Shown here piece by piece: positions 33,855-44,063 of a DNA stretch of 64,000 nucleotides (positions are counted from its first letter, which is position 1; each line of letters starts with the position of its first letter). The stretch is taken from assembly GCF_019711195.1 (NCBI RefSeq), contig NZ_CP081299.1:6110501-6174500 (forward strand), in the 5' to 3' direction. The notes under the pieces were generated by a model. That model did no database searches and had not been told where the DNA came from. It was given only the letters and a program-made list of their open reading frames with translations. Source of the DNA: Dyadobacter sp. NIV53. Lineage in GTDB: Bacteria > Bacteroidota > Bacteroidia > Cytophagales > Spirosomataceae. Made by a program: the position numbers and the translations under genes.

Positions 33855-34727
33855 TTAATCATTGATCTGCCTTTTGAAGAATTTCCAGGTTTCAGTAAAC
33901 AGGTCAATGTCAGTTGGAAATTCGTGTTTCCCGTTGATCACTTTCAGTAGCGTCACTTCCGGTTTTTTCTTGTTTTTAAAAGTGTAACTTTCCACTGTTA
34001 TATCATTATTTGGGTTTGCATCTGGTAGAATTCCCCTGACAGGTTCTCCATTATATCCACTTAAAGCAGCCCAATATCTGAACGATTCGTCGGTTGATCG
34101 AACATTGCCCAGGGTTAGTCCGCCAGCTTTCACTTCTCCTCCTGCGTAAGGATTGACCGGATCAGCAGTGCCATTGATAATCATAGTGGCAATGGCAGAT
34201 TTCGATTCAGTGCAATCCAGATTATCTATGGTAGGCATGTTGGCGACCATTGCGGAAATCCCTTTGAATTTTTCTGGCATTGTAATAGCCATCCGGTAAG
34301 CCATTTGTCCGCCACCGGAAAAGCCGGATGCAAATACATGCTGGCCGTTAATCTTATAATTCGTTTTAAAATAATTTATCATCCCGGTAAAAAATGCGTC
34401 TTCATCAATATTTTCCAGATTAGCAGCTACTGTTGAGGCTTTCCGGCATTCATTCCAATAATTTTTATATCCCTGCGGAAAAACCAGGATAAAATTCTCA
34501 GTATCTGAACGAGTTTCCAGTTTTGCAGCATTTTTCATAAAATCCTTTGCATTTCCACCCGAGCCATGTATGGCAAAAATTAGACTGGCGTTTTTAGCAG
34601 CAGTCTTTGGTTTATTAAAATAAAATATCCTGTAACGGCCATCAATTAATAATGAATCACTTATAACCTGTGCTTTTGCGGATAAAAAGCTTGTTATCAA
34701 AAGAAGAAAAAAGAGGACTTTTAGCAT
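33855..34727 (-). CDS. Secreted CE1/PHB-depolymerase-like esterase
   Basis: A 290-residue exported hydrolase (signal MLKVLFFLLLITSFLSAKAQ). The features are FAIHGSGGNAKDFMKNA (about 50-66), FPQGYKNYWNECRKAS (about 89-104), the nucleophile elbow ASGFSGGGQMAYRMA (about 142-156), MIINGTADPVNPYAGG with the acid, and NGKHEFP with the histidine. This is the LpqC/feruloyl esterase-PHB depolymerase group. Possible substrates are feruloyl or acetyl esters on plant polysaccharides. Monocistronic. Confidence 0.87.
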   Translation of the reverse strand: MLKVLFFLLLITSFLSAKAQVISDSLLIDGRYRIFYFNKPKTAAKNASLIFAIHGSGGNAKDFMKNAAKLETRSDTENFILVFPQGYKNYWNECRKASTVAANLENIDEDAFFTGMINYFKTNYKINGQHVFASGFSGGGQMAYRMAITMPEKFKGISAMVANMPTIDNLDCTESKSAIATMIINGTADPVNPYAGGEVKAGGLTLGNVRSTDESFRYWAALSGYNGEPVRGILPDANPNNDITVESYTFKNKKKPEVTLLKVINGKHEFPTDIDLFTETWKFFKRQIND

Positions 34728-34999
34728 TAATTTGGTTGTTTTTAATTGAAATTTGGGAACTTTTAAGCCAGATTTTCACAAAAGGATATTAGTCAAATCG
34801 GATGAATTAATCTGGAATTATTAAAATGCATCATTCACCTTAATTTACTAATATATGACAAACAAGAATGAATTTCGTTTTAAAAAATGCGGATCAAACC
34901 TGTCTGTTATGTTCATAACAAGTATATTAAGGGATGGAAACGGTTTTTGCTTTTAGTAACTATTTGTTATTTAAATAATGGGCCATAAAAAGAGAAAAT

Positions 35000-35295
35000 A
35001 TGAGTGAAATTCAGCTACAACTTGATTCAAGAGGGCGCGGAGCCTTTTATATAGAAGAAAATAAAGTAAAAGTAGGGGAAATGGTTGTAGGGATTTCCGA
35101 AACATCCCTCACCGTATACCATACCGAAGTAAATCCGGAAATGGAAGGTAAAGGATATGCAAAACAATTACTGGATAAAATGGTGGAATATGCCAGGGAA
35201 AAAAGATCCAGGTACTTCCGTTGTGCGAATACGTGCACACGCAGTTCAAACGGCATCCCGATGAATACGCAGATGTGTGGAAGAAGGGAGTTTAA
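35000..35295 (+). pseudogene. GNAT-like N-acetyltransferase (YjdJ type), broken by a -1 frameshift
   Basis: The frame opens MSEIQLQLDSRGRGAFYIEE and has the small GNAT core TVYHTEVNPEMEGKGYAKQLLDKMVEYARE. It goes wrong at the run of six A, 35199-35204. One more A gives REKKIQVLPLCEYVHTQFKRH and PDEYADVWKKGV, ending at 35295. This is exactly the ending expected for the approximately 98-residue YjdJ-type acetyltransferases (PxCPYV..). Without repair the tail reads as nonsense to 35302. A sequence error is likely. Substrate unknown. Confidence 0.88.
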
Positions 35296-35383
35296 GAGTT
35301 AAAAGTTCAGGAGTTCAAAGTTTACAGTAATAAAATTTAAGCAGCCTAAATGCGGTAAAAGTTTTAAAGGCTTATACGTGAAA

Positions 35384-37803
35384 TTAAAGTGGCTGTGGCA
35401 GGTATACCATAAACACGGATCCTTCTCCCGGAGCACTTTTGGCGGTGATGTAACCATGATGGTTTTGCGCTACTTTCTTGCACAATGCCAATCCAATTCC
35501 TGAGCCGCTGTATTCACTCTTTCCATGCAGCCTTTGAAACATCTGGAATATGCGGTCCAGGTATTTTTCATCAAAACCAATTCCATTATCCTGAATTTTG
35601 ATTAGTACATAGGGATGATCTTTCAGGAAATTCGGGAAATTTGCTACTTCTTCTTCGGAAGTTTTTTGATAAGTAATACTGATTTCAGGAATCTGTTCAG
35701 ACAATCGGTATTTAATCGCATTACTGATCAGATTTTGAAACAATTGTAAAAGCTGCCGCTGGTTGCCAAAAATAGAAGGCAACTGATCCACCTCAATTTG
35801 TGCCCCTTGTTCCTGAATACCAATTTCCAGGTCTGAAATTACTTCTGTGATAATAGTGTTTAAATCAACGGCTACAAATTCCCCTTCCTTAGTGGTCAGG
35901 CGGGAGTAAGCCAGTAAATCGTCTATCATCATGGACATGCGTTTGGCTGCATCCTGCATGCGGTTCAGCATGAAAATCCCATTTTTATCCAGTTCCTTCG
36001 TGTACATCTCCTGCAACCGCGAGCTGAAAGACTGGATCTTACGCAAAGGCTCCTGCATGTCGTGGCTGGCCGCGTATGCAAATTGCTGAAGGTTGTTATT
36101 TGAATTGATCAGTTCCTGGTTGGCCAGCCGTAGTTCATGAGTCCGCTGCTGAATCCTCAGTTCAAGTTCATCTGCCAGTTGCCGGTATCGTTCCTCACTT
36201 TCTTTAAGCTCCTTACCAGCAATCACCTGCGATGTCACATCCACGGCCATGTCCATAATCGCATAAACCTCACCATCGTGGTTACGTAAGGGTTTGTAAG
36301 TATAATCAAAATAGAATGTCTGCAGAACGTTGTCAATGATCAGTTCTGCGGGTTCGCCCTCCGCATGATACGTTTGACCGGAACGATATACCTCATCCAG
36401 TATTTCCAGAAAGGGTTGCCCGACCAATTCCGGTATAGCTTCCCGCAATGGTTTCCCTAATACTTCATTTCCCTTTCCCCAGTATTTCAGCATGGTTTCA
36501 TTAGGGATTTCAATCACCATATCTTTTCCTAAAAACAGAGCTGTTGCAACAGGCGCCTGTTCAATCATGCTGCGCAGGTACTCTTCACTGCTCCTTATTT
36601 TTTGCTCGCTTTCAATCCGGTCGCTGATATCGAATAAGATACCGGATAAAGACACGCCTTTACCCGAATTATCATAGAGATACCTGCCGATTACTTTGAC
36701 CCAGTGTACGGTGCCGTCGTTCCAGACAAATCGTGCTTCGTAATTTAATTCCCCCGTTTCGGCTGCCAGCTGATATGCCTGGTTCCTGATAGGAGAATCA
36801 TCCGGATGAAGGTGATCTATAAACACACTCCGGTTTATTTTATCCGTAATTTCGCCTGTGATGATCTTCGCCATAGCCGGCGAATAAATTATCTCATCGG
36901 TACTTACGTCGACAAGAAACGAACCCGCTCCTGTACCTTCCAAAGTCATTGCAGCCTGCTGGTCGGCAAAATATGCTTTTTCCTGATCAGCCCTCTGATC
37001 CGTAATATCCTGGGCAATGCCAGCGAACCTGTAAGCTTGCCCGTCGTTTCTGAAATAGGCCTGTCCTCTGCAATGCAGCCATCTTACTTTCTGGTCACTC
37101 TGCGCAATGGTCCTGAACTGAACGTTGTAACTACCATCCGTTACACATGTAATTGCTTCTTTTACAGCTCTTCTGACTTTATTCTGATCTTCCGGATGAA
37201 TGTATCTGAACAAATCCTGAATGGGTATACTTTCATCTTTGAGATAACCGTAAAGCTCTCTGGTACGGGCATCCCATTCTATTATATTGGTCTCCGGATC
37301 AAGGCTCCAGGTACCCAGCTGTGCAGATTTCAAGGCAAAACTCAGCTTGTCATCACTTTCCTTACGCGCTTGCTGCGCCTGTACCTGAGCGGTAACATCC
37401 TGCATGGAACCGACCATACGAAAGGGCATATCATTCCGTCGTATCATATAACCGCGGTCATGAACATGCAGGTAAGAGCCATCGGCACACTGAAAACGGT
37501 AGAAATCCGACCAGTTGGATCCGCCCCTGTCAATAGCTTCATGAATTTTTTTATCACCCTTTCCTGATCTTCCGGATGAATTCTTGAATACCAGGAATCA
37601 GGGCCTCCTTCCAGTTCGTCCTCCCTGTAACCGAAAACCAGATTTATCCCTTCATTCCACCAAACTGTATTTTCCTCAAGATTCCAGTCCCAGATTACAT
37701 CATGGGTTGCTTTTACAACCAACTCAAATCTTTCACTTGTCAATACTATATTTTCGGGGTTATTGAGCTTACCAGTCATTGCAAATATTCCTGCTTTATA
37801 CAT
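35384..37803 (-). pseudogene. Multi-PAS sensor histidine kinase, broken by a -1 frameshift
   Basis: The N-terminal part (MYKAGIFAMTGKLNNPENIV, first PAS with FGYREDELEGG) fails at an A-run of seven (plus-strand T 37546-37552). One extra A gives IKKIHEAIDRGGSNWSDFYR and runs into the large downstream frame to 35384. The repaired protein, about 806 residues, has four PAS/PAC modules, a coiled coil (RIQQRTHELRLANQEL), HisKA with the phospho-His in YAASHDMQEPLRKIQ, and HATPase with NAIKYR, DNGIGF and GSGIGLAL. There is no membrane segment, so it is a soluble sensor. It starts 10 bases after the DinB gene stop. Confidence 0.88.
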
Positions 37804-37812
37804 TCTTTTGAG

Positions 37813-38295
37813 TTATTTCCAGCATTTCAACAAACGCCTGATTACTACAATTTCAGCAGTATGATACGCATTATGATCTGCTATCAGTACCGCTTCCTTA
37901 AACAGGTTTTGACCCTCTCCCCATTCGAAAGGACTAAAAAGATTTAGTTCGCCATTGTTCAGAAGCTCAAAAAAAGCAGCTCTGTCAGTGTTGAGTTCCT
38001 TTAAAGATGCTTCCCATTCTTCATCCGTTACTTCTTCTTTGTTAGATGTCCAGTAATCATCCGGCCAGCTTTTGGCTTTATAATCAGCTGACAAAGAAAA
38101 TTCAACAATATCCTTTTGTGTAAATCTCATGTGATCAACAAGTTGCCAGATACTATAAGGCAACCCGCCGGGTATTTCCGTTCTTGCTTTTGGAGGAAGG
38201 TCAGCCAGTGCTTCTTCGAGCGATACATGAGCATGGCTCTTCGTAATCAGCCTTTTTAATTCTGTAACAATAGAAGTTCTGCTGTTTTGCTCCAT
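37813..38295 (-). CDS. DinB-like metal-binding protein
   Basis: A 160-residue four-helix protein of the DinB/YfiT superfamily. Likely metal ligands are His in WQLVDHMRFTQKDI (about 46-59) and the two His in IADHNAYHTAEIVVIR (about 136-151), the usual H..HxxxH arrangement. Family members are predicted thiol-dependent S-transferases or hydrolases. It lies 10 bases upstream of the PAS kinase gene on the same strand, so they are probably co-transcribed; the functional link is not obvious. Confidence 0.85.
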   Translation of the reverse strand: MEQNSRTSIVTELKRLITKSHAHVSLEEALADLPPKARTEIPGGLPYSIWQLVDHMRFTQKDIVEFSLSADYKAKSWPDDYWTSNKEEVTDEEWEASLKELNTDRAAFFELLNNGELNLFSPFEWGEGQNLFKEAVLIADHNAYHTAEIVVIRRLLKCWK

Positions 38296-38477
38296 TTTTT
38301 TTGTGTTAAAATTCAGGATTCTAATGTAAAATAAAACAATTAATATGATGTTAAAAACTGGTTAAATATCAAACGAAATGCAGATACGGAAATCCTTCAT
38401 TTTGAATTAGCTGGACATGGATTTATTTTTTATTTTAGGGTTTTTACTAATCTTTCCTGAATGATCCCTAAAAAACT

Positions 38478-39854
38478 ATGAATCCCAACCGTAGAAATTT
38501 CCTCAAAAATGTTACTGCAGGATCAGCATTGCTGGTAACAGACAGCATTGCCAAGCCATTCAATATCATACGTGACTTAAAGAAAATAAGTCCGAATGAT
38601 AAGATTAGATTTGCCACCTTTGGTATGGGTATTCAGGGAAATCAGGATACGGAAACGGCGATCAGAAGTTCACCTGATTTTGAATTTGTTGCAGCCGCTG
38701 ATCTGTATGATGGCCGTTTGACACATGTCAGGGAAAAGTATGGAAAGGATATTTTTACGACAAGGGATTATCGTGAAATTCTGGAACGTAAGGATATTGA
38801 TGCAGTACTTGTTGTAACCCCGGATCATTGGCATGACCATATTACGAAGGCTTCACTGAAAGCAGGAAAACATGTGTATTGCGAAAAACCCATGGTTCAC
38901 CATATTGATGAAGGGCTTTCCGTAATTGAGGCCTGGAAAAAATCCGGAAAAACGATGCAGATCGGTAGTCAGCGTATCAGTTCTGCTTCTTTTAAAGAAG
39001 CTAAAAAATACCTGCAGGCTGGAGAGATCGGTGAAATTAATTACATAGAATCCAATAACGACCGATTCAGCTCACTGGGAGCCTGGAATTACTCAATCCC
39101 GACAGACGCATCCGTTTCTACACTCGACTGGGATACTTTTCTGGGTGATGCACCTAAGGTTCCTTTTGACTCCAGGCGCTTTTTTCGCTGGAGAAATTAC
39201 CGCGATTACGGTACAGGTGTAGCGGGTGACCTTTTTGTACATTTAATAACCGGCGCTCATTTTGTGACAAATGCAATCGGGCCGGAACGTATCTTTTCTT
39301 CCGGCGAATTAAGTTACTGGAATGATGGACGGGATGTTCCTGATGTTCTGGTCTCAATCCTGGATTATCCCAAAACGGATGTGCATGCCAATTTCCAGAT
39401 GGTCCTGCGTGTAAACTTTGCAAATGCAGGTGCAATAAATAATAACACCAGGATTATAGGAACAGAAGGACAGATAGAATTTTCACAAAACGATCTTGTA
39501 CTGACTAAGAAAAAATTGCCAAAAGCCCCCGAATATGGTGGTTATGACAGCTACGATACATTTTCAAAAAGTGAACAGGTTGAATTCAAAAAACAATACG
39601 AAGCGCAATATGCAGAAGCGACCCGTCGGGCTGATCCGGTAAAAGAGATAAAATTTGTGGCACCAAACGAGGATGACGAACATGCCAGCCACTTCCGGGA
39701 CTTTTTTGAAAATGTTAAAAAGGGAAGTTTAGGCACTATTGAAGATCCCGTTTTCGGATTCCGTGCAGCAGCTCCTGCCTTAGCCTGTAACGCCAGTTAT
39801 TTTGAAAAGAAAATTATAAAATGGGACCCGGTTGAAATGAAGGTGAAGAAATAG
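38478..39854 (+). CDS. Gfo/Idh/MocA oxidoreductase with Tat signal
   Basis: A 458-residue NAD(P)-dependent dehydrogenase. It starts MNPNRRNFLKNVTAGSALLV, a textbook twin-arginine signal (RRNFLK), so it is exported folded. The Rossmann part begins KIRFATFGMGIQGNQD, with VVTPDHWHDHITKASLKAGKHVYCEKPM carrying the EKP motif (about 100-140; positions 38810-38895). The C-terminal domain has WRNYRDYGTGVAGDL, common in Bacteroidota periplasmic sugar oxidoreductases. It probably oxidises or rearranges a sugar glycoside; some exported relatives have glycosidase or 3-keto-glycoside activity. A membrane/SDR gene follows after 35 bases. Confidence 0.9.
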   Translation: MNPNRRNFLKNVTAGSALLVTDSIAKPFNIIRDLKKISPNDKIRFATFGMGIQGNQDTETAIRSSPDFEFVAAADLYDGRLTHVREKYGKDIFTTRDYREILERKDIDAVLVVTPDHWHDHITKASLKAGKHVYCEKPMVHHIDEGLSVIEAWKKSGKTMQIGSQRISSASFKEAKKYLQAGEIGEINYIESNNDRFSSLGAWNYSIPTDASVSTLDWDTFLGDAPKVPFDSRRFFRWRNYRDYGTGVAGDLFVHLITGAHFVTNAIGPERIFSSGELSYWNDGRDVPDVLVSILDYPKTDVHANFQMVLRVNFANAGAINNNTRIIGTEGQIEFSQNDLVLTKKKLPKAPEYGGYDSYDTFSKSEQVEFKKQYEAQYAEATRRADPVKEIKFVAPNEDDEHASHFRDFFENVKKGSLGTIEDPVFGFRAAAPALACNASYFEKKIIKWDPVEMKVKK

Positions 39855-39889
39855 AAAACCATTGGCACCGGATTTGTAATGCTCAGATT

Positions 39890-41314
39890 ATGAAAATTCT
39901 TCTCACCGGTGCCACCGGTTATATTGCCCAGCGTCTGCTCCCGGTTTTATTGGAAAACGGGCATGATGTATATTGTTGCGTCCGAGACCAGGCCAGGTTT
40001 AACAATCAGCAGTTTCCTTCGGTGCACGTAATTGAAGTTGACTTTCTGAAGAAAGAAACCGTCGGAAATATTCCTGAAGATATAGATGTTGCTTATTATC
40101 TGGTTCATTCCATGTCGGCAAGTGGCCAGGATTTTGAAAAACTTGAAGAAACATCAGCGATAAATTTTAAAGAAAGAATTGAACAGACTAATGCCAGACA
40201 GGTAATATATCTGAGCGGTATTATCAATGAAGATAAACTATCCAAACACTTACTTTCCCGTAAAAATGTTGAGGAGATTTTAGGTTCTGGCAACTATGCG
40301 CTTACGACATTAAGGGCTGGAATTATTGTTGGTTCAGGCAGTGCTTCCTTTGAGATAATCAGGGATCTTGTCGAAAAATTACCAGTTATGATTGCGCCAA
40401 AATGGTTGCATACAATTTGCCAGCCTGTTGCTATCCGTAATGTTGTTGAGTTTTTGTACGGCGTATTATTATTGCCATATGCTTACGGTAAAAGTTTTGA
40501 TATCGGCGGCCCTGATGTGCTGAGTTATAAGCAGATGTTACTGAGATTTGCAAGTGTGCGTGGACTAAAAAGAAGCATTCTGGTTGTTCCGGTTATGACG
40601 CCCAGACTGTCTTCCTACTGGCTATATTTTGTGACTTCGACTTCCTATTCGCTCGCAAAAAATCTTGTAAATAGTATGAAGGTCGAGGTGATCTGCAAGG
40701 AAAATGATCTGGCGGAAAGGCTAAATATCAAACTGATTGGTTACGAAAAAGCAATTTCCCTGGCTTTTGACAAAATAGAGCAAAATGAAGTATTATCAAG
40801 CTGGAAAGATGCCCAGTCGAGTAACGCCTTGTATAAAGGCATCCGTAATTATATTGAGGTACCGGTTAACGGCTGTTATGTAGATAAGCGTGAAATGAAG
40901 GTAAATGATACTGAAAAAGTATTAAACCGGATCTGGGCAATTGGCGGAAAAACAGGCTGGTATTACGGAAACTGGATGTGGCAGCTAAGAGGATTTATGG
41001 ACAAACTTAACGGTGGTGTAGGGTTGAGAAGGGGACGGAAACATCCGAACCAGATATTTGCGGGAGACCCGTTGGATTTTTGGCGTGTGCTGCTGGCGAG
41101 TAAAGAGGAAAAACGGCTGTTACTGTATGCTGAAATGAAGCTTCCCGGCGAAGCCTGGCTGGAATTCAAAATTGATGAAGATAATATTTTAAGACAAACA
41201 GCTACGTTTCGCCCGCTGGGAATTTTAGGCAGGCTTTACTGGTATTCAGTCCTTCCTTTTCATGGATTTATTTTCAATGGGATGATCAGGAATATTACAG
41301 GGAAAATAGAATAA
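39890..41314 (+). CDS. SDR epimerase-like protein with C-terminal DUF2867 domain
   Basis: A 474-residue protein. The N-terminal atypical SDR module starts MKILLTGATGYIAQRLLPVLLENG (TGxxGxxG nucleotide loop) and contains YYLVHSM and VIYLSGII. Residues about 330-474 form DUF2867 (NRIWAIGGKTGWYYGNWMWQLRGFMDKLNGGVGLRRG and the WYSVLPFHGFIF end). This two-part architecture is common in actinobacteria and Bacteroidota, and its substrate is unknown. It follows the Gfo/Idh gene by 35 bases and is likely in its operon. A terminator hairpin follows. Confidence 0.87.
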   Translation: MKILLTGATGYIAQRLLPVLLENGHDVYCCVRDQARFNNQQFPSVHVIEVDFLKKETVGNIPEDIDVAYYLVHSMSASGQDFEKLEETSAINFKERIEQTNARQVIYLSGIINEDKLSKHLLSRKNVEEILGSGNYALTTLRAGIIVGSGSASFEIIRDLVEKLPVMIAPKWLHTICQPVAIRNVVEFLYGVLLLPYAYGKSFDIGGPDVLSYKQMLLRFASVRGLKRSILVVPVMTPRLSSYWLYFVTSTSYSLAKNLVNSMKVEVICKENDLAERLNIKLIGYEKAISLAFDKIEQNEVLSSWKDAQSSNALYKGIRNYIEVPVNGCYVDKREMKVNDTEKVLNRIWAIGGKTGWYYGNWMWQLRGFMDKLNGGVGLRRGRKHPNQIFAGDPLDFWRVLLASKEEKRLLLYAEMKLPGEAWLEFKIDEDNILRQTATFRPLGILGRLYWYSVLPFHGFIFNGMIRNITGKIE

Positions 41315-41326
41315 TTTAGAATTGCA

Positions 41327-41364
41327 AAAGGGCATTTGAAAATTTTGGTTTTCAAATGCCCCTT
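41327..41364. terminator. Bidirectional terminator
   Basis: gggcatttgaaaa (41330-41342) pairs perfectly with ttttcaaatgccc (41349-41361), with flanking A- and T-runs. It lies between the SDR/DUF2867 gene and the convergent secreted-protein gene. Confidence 0.8.
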
Positions 41365-41401
41365 TCTAATTGTCGTCACAAAAACAATATGATCGTTAAG
41401 G

Positions 41402-41776
41402 TCAATCTTTGGTGCTGCGCACGGCTGTTATCGGAAACTCTCCATAATTGGTAAGTACAGTTCCATTTAGTTTTTCTCCTTCCAAAGTCAACTTATAATC
41501 TATCAATCCGCCCTCAAATTCCATTTTAAACGACACTTTTCCCGCATCAACTTTCAGCTCCTTCATTTCTCTTGAGCTGCCTGTTTCACCAACATAACCA
41601 GTTATTTTTTCTTCTTTCTGCTCGAAAGTCATAACACCACTTTCATACTCAGGCGGGACATTCGAAATGGTATAACTCCATTTACCTACTAATTCATCAG
41701 CGTTTATTGCCCGGTGAGCTGCCACGAAAAACATGGATACTACGATAACTGCTACAAAATAAAATTTCCCTTTCAT
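41402..41776 (-). CDS. Secreted small hypothetical protein, lipocalin-like
   Basis: A 124-residue protein with an N-terminal signal or anchor (MKGKFYFVAVIVVSMFFVAAHRAINA). The mature part (LVGKWSYTISNVPPEYESGVMTFEQKE...) is predicted to be a run of beta strands, as in small lipocalin-like or DUF-type barrels of Bacteroidota, with no catalytic motif. It is divergent from the next rightward gene and stands alone. Function unknown. Confidence 0.7.
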   Translation of the reverse strand: MKGKFYFVAVIVVSMFFVAAHRAINADELVGKWSYTISNVPPEYESGVMTFEQKEEKITGYVGETGSSREMKELKVDAGKVSFKMEFEGGLIDYKLTLEGEKLNGTVLTNYGEFPITAVRSTKD

Positions 41777-41950
41777 ACTCCGATAAAATTTTTAGTTGGT
41801 AAAAATAAGCGTCTGAATACATCTTTCGTAAATATAGATAAAAGCAGGTAAGTCACAAATTTTGAAATTGTATTTAGATTTTGTGAAAAAAAATGTCGAA
41901 TCAGTGGTTTCACCATTTACTCAACATGATTATTCTTCTGGCATTATTTT

Positions 41951-41992
41951 AACATTGCTATTATTAACTTAAACATTGCTGTTATTAACTTA
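41951..41992. repeat. Two tandem copies of a 21-bp unit
   Basis: aacattgctattattaactta (41951-41971, 21 bases, shown only partly elsewhere) is followed directly by a copy with one change (41972-41992). It lies about 45 bases upstream of the 64-residue gene and may affect its promoter. Confidence 0.8.
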
Positions 41993-42035
41993 AACTCATA
42001 CTGGTTATCAACCTGCATTTATCCGGAAATCATTC

Positions 42036-42230
42036 ATGGCAAACGAGGCATTATTTAAATTGAAAGAAGACGAAACTTCTGAAATCAGGATTTGTAAAGA
42101 CGAAGTAGAAGAAATCATTCCTGATGCGGATTTCAGGTTTAGTCTCGTCATCCTGAAAAATGGAGGCAAACACTTTGTTTTTGGAACAGAAAAGGAAATC
42201 CTGGAACAATTGGATGGCGGTATTTTATGA
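42036..42230 (+). CDS. Small acidic hypothetical protein (64 residues)
   Basis: Starts MANEALFKLKEDETSEIRICKDEVEEI and is strongly acidic, with two short beta-strand pairs (FRFSLVILKNGGKHFVFGTEKE). No signal peptide, membrane segment or known domain. It lies between a leftward secreted-protein gene and the broken esterase gene. Sensible codon use supports it being real. Function unknown. Confidence 0.55.
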   Translation: MANEALFKLKEDETSEIRICKDEVEEIIPDADFRFSLVILKNGGKHFVFGTEKEILEQLDGGIL

Positions 42231-42379
42231 ATTCAGGTTTTTCGTGGAGAAACAAAATTGGCATAGGAATTCCTGGTTTGCCATGTACATAATTTATGCT
42301 TTATACATTTTGGGTATAATCCACATAAAACAATCTTGTATAAGCAAAATTTATTTTTAACCGCCACAACCCGTCAAAT

Positions 42380-43239
42380 ATGAAGGCTGTAAATTTTGCT
42401 TTTTTACTACTGTTTTTGGTTACCTGTTCCTATGCACAATCGGGAAAAGTGCTTGATAACCTGACTGTGCCAAGTAAGCTTTTAAAGTCCGACAGGAAAT
42501 TTGCCATATACCTTCCAGCAGATTACGAAACATCAGACAGAAGTTACCCGGTTTTGTACCTTCTACATGGCGGGGGAGATAATCATACCGGCTGGGTGCA
42601 ATTTGGAGAAGTCCTGAACATCACAGACAAAGCCATCAAAGAGGGAAAAGCAACACCCATGATCATTGTGATGCCGGATGCTGATACGGGTAGGAGAGGA
42701 TATTTCAACGATGTAAAAGGAGACTGGCCATATGAAGACTTCTTCTTTACAGAACTAATGCCTTTTGTTGAAAAGAAATACCGTATTAAAGGAGAAAAAC
42801 GTTTCCGGGCGGTGGCCGGTTTGTCGATGGGTGGGGGTGGAAGTTTCATGTATGCGCTGCACCATCCCGAATTGTTTTCTTCAGCCTGTCCGCTTAGTGC
42901 CTCAACTGGGCCGTTAACAGTGGAAGAGGCCAAAAAAATCTTATTAAAAACAATCCGGATATTCAGGATGCTGCTGTTACAACCTATTTCAACAGGCACA
43001 GTGCGCTGGAATTGATAAACAACATACCGGATGATCAGAAAAAAGCGGTTCGCTGGTATATAGACTGCGGCGATGATGATTTTCTTTATGAAGGAAACAG
43101 TCTGGTTCACATTGCTTTACGTAAAAAAGAAATTCCACATGAATTTCGTATCCGCGAAGGCGCGCACAACTGGACATACTGGCGCGAATCACTTCCGACA
43201 GTTTTAGAGTTTGTTTCCCAGGCTTTTCACCAATATTGA
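42380..43239 (+). pseudogene. Secreted CE1-type esterase, broken by a -1 frameshift
   Basis: Opens MKAVNFAFLLLFLVTCSYAQ (signal). It has RKFAIYLPADYETSDRSYPV, LLHGGGDNHTGW, and the nucleophile elbow VAGLSMGGGGSFMYAL. After VEEAKK the frame fails at the run of seven A, 42932-42938. One more A gives KKNLIKNNPDIQDAAVTTYFNRHSALELINN and joins the frame carrying CGDDDFLYEGN and the histidine region REGAHNWTYW to 43239. The repaired 286-residue protein is a normal putative esterase (XynZ/EsterD-like). A sequence error is likely. Substrate probably an acylated glycan. Confidence 0.88.
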
Positions 43240-43363
43240 AAAATAAATATACGTAATTGAATATCAGTCAAAAATGATCAACCGGTATAAATTTGTTACT
43301 TTAAGTTACTGTTTTAGTTAATTTTAGTTACAATCTTATTAATTGTATTATTTTTGTTAAAAA

Positions 43364-43915
43364 TTGAATCATTTGAAAAGAATTATATCAGCCAGCCTTC
43401 TTGTGTTGTTGCTCTACAATATGTTTGGGCTGGCTGTTGGTATTTTCTTTTTTGAAAAAGATTTTCAGATTGCTACCGAAGTACAGTCTGATGACGAATA
43501 TAAACTAATCAAATACCCGGTTGTAAACGTACCTTATAATACAACCTGGGAAAATACCGATGACGTATCAGGACTGCTCAAAACTGAGGGCAAGTTTTAT
43601 AATATTACCCATCAGAAAATTGAGAATGATACTGTATATCTCACTTTAAAAACCAATATTTCGGCAAGAGATCGGTTTCTGGAACTGGCAGATCAGATCA
43701 CTCGCGCAGAACAGGATGATCCGGGCCAGTCTGTTCCGCTGCGTAAGGCGATACATTCCCTGGTTGACCTTGCCAAAATATATTGGGTACATCACTATCA
43801 AAATTTATTTGGGATAGCCGATGAATTACTGAATGTTTTTACATCTTACCGCCATCTTCATTCGCATTTTATTTCTCCGTTTCCTTCTGAATTTTCTCTT
43901 CCGCCAGAAGCCTGA
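43364..43915 (+). CDS. Membrane-anchored hypothetical protein
   Basis: A 183-residue protein opening at a TTG (43364) or a second TTG at 43373. It has one hydrophobic N-terminal segment (ISASLLVLLLYNMFGLAVGIFFF) acting as anchor or signal. The rest is soluble and ends with a His/Pro/Ser-rich tail (YRHLHSHFISPFPSEF). No domain recognised. It lies 148 bases upstream of the beta-barrel gene on the same strand and may share its transcript. The tail's histidines could bind metal; that is speculation. Confidence 0.6.
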   Translation: MNHLKRIISASLLVLLLYNMFGLAVGIFFFEKDFQIATEVQSDDEYKLIKYPVVNVPYNTTWENTDDVSGLLKTEGKFYNITHQKIENDTVYLTLKTNISARDRFLELADQITRAEQDDPGQSVPLRKAIHSLVDLAKIYWVHHYQNLFGIADELLNVFTSYRHLHSHFISPFPSEFSLPPEA

Positions 43916-44063
43916 TTTCCATTTTACTTTGTCAATTCTTTTTTTAGACGGATGTCAGTACTGATTGACCGGCTTCAGACATTGTATCATTTTAATAGCT
44001 TTCAGACCCAATCCTTACCGGGATGAGGGGTTGTATCATATTGATCTTTTCTACTTTACTCTT

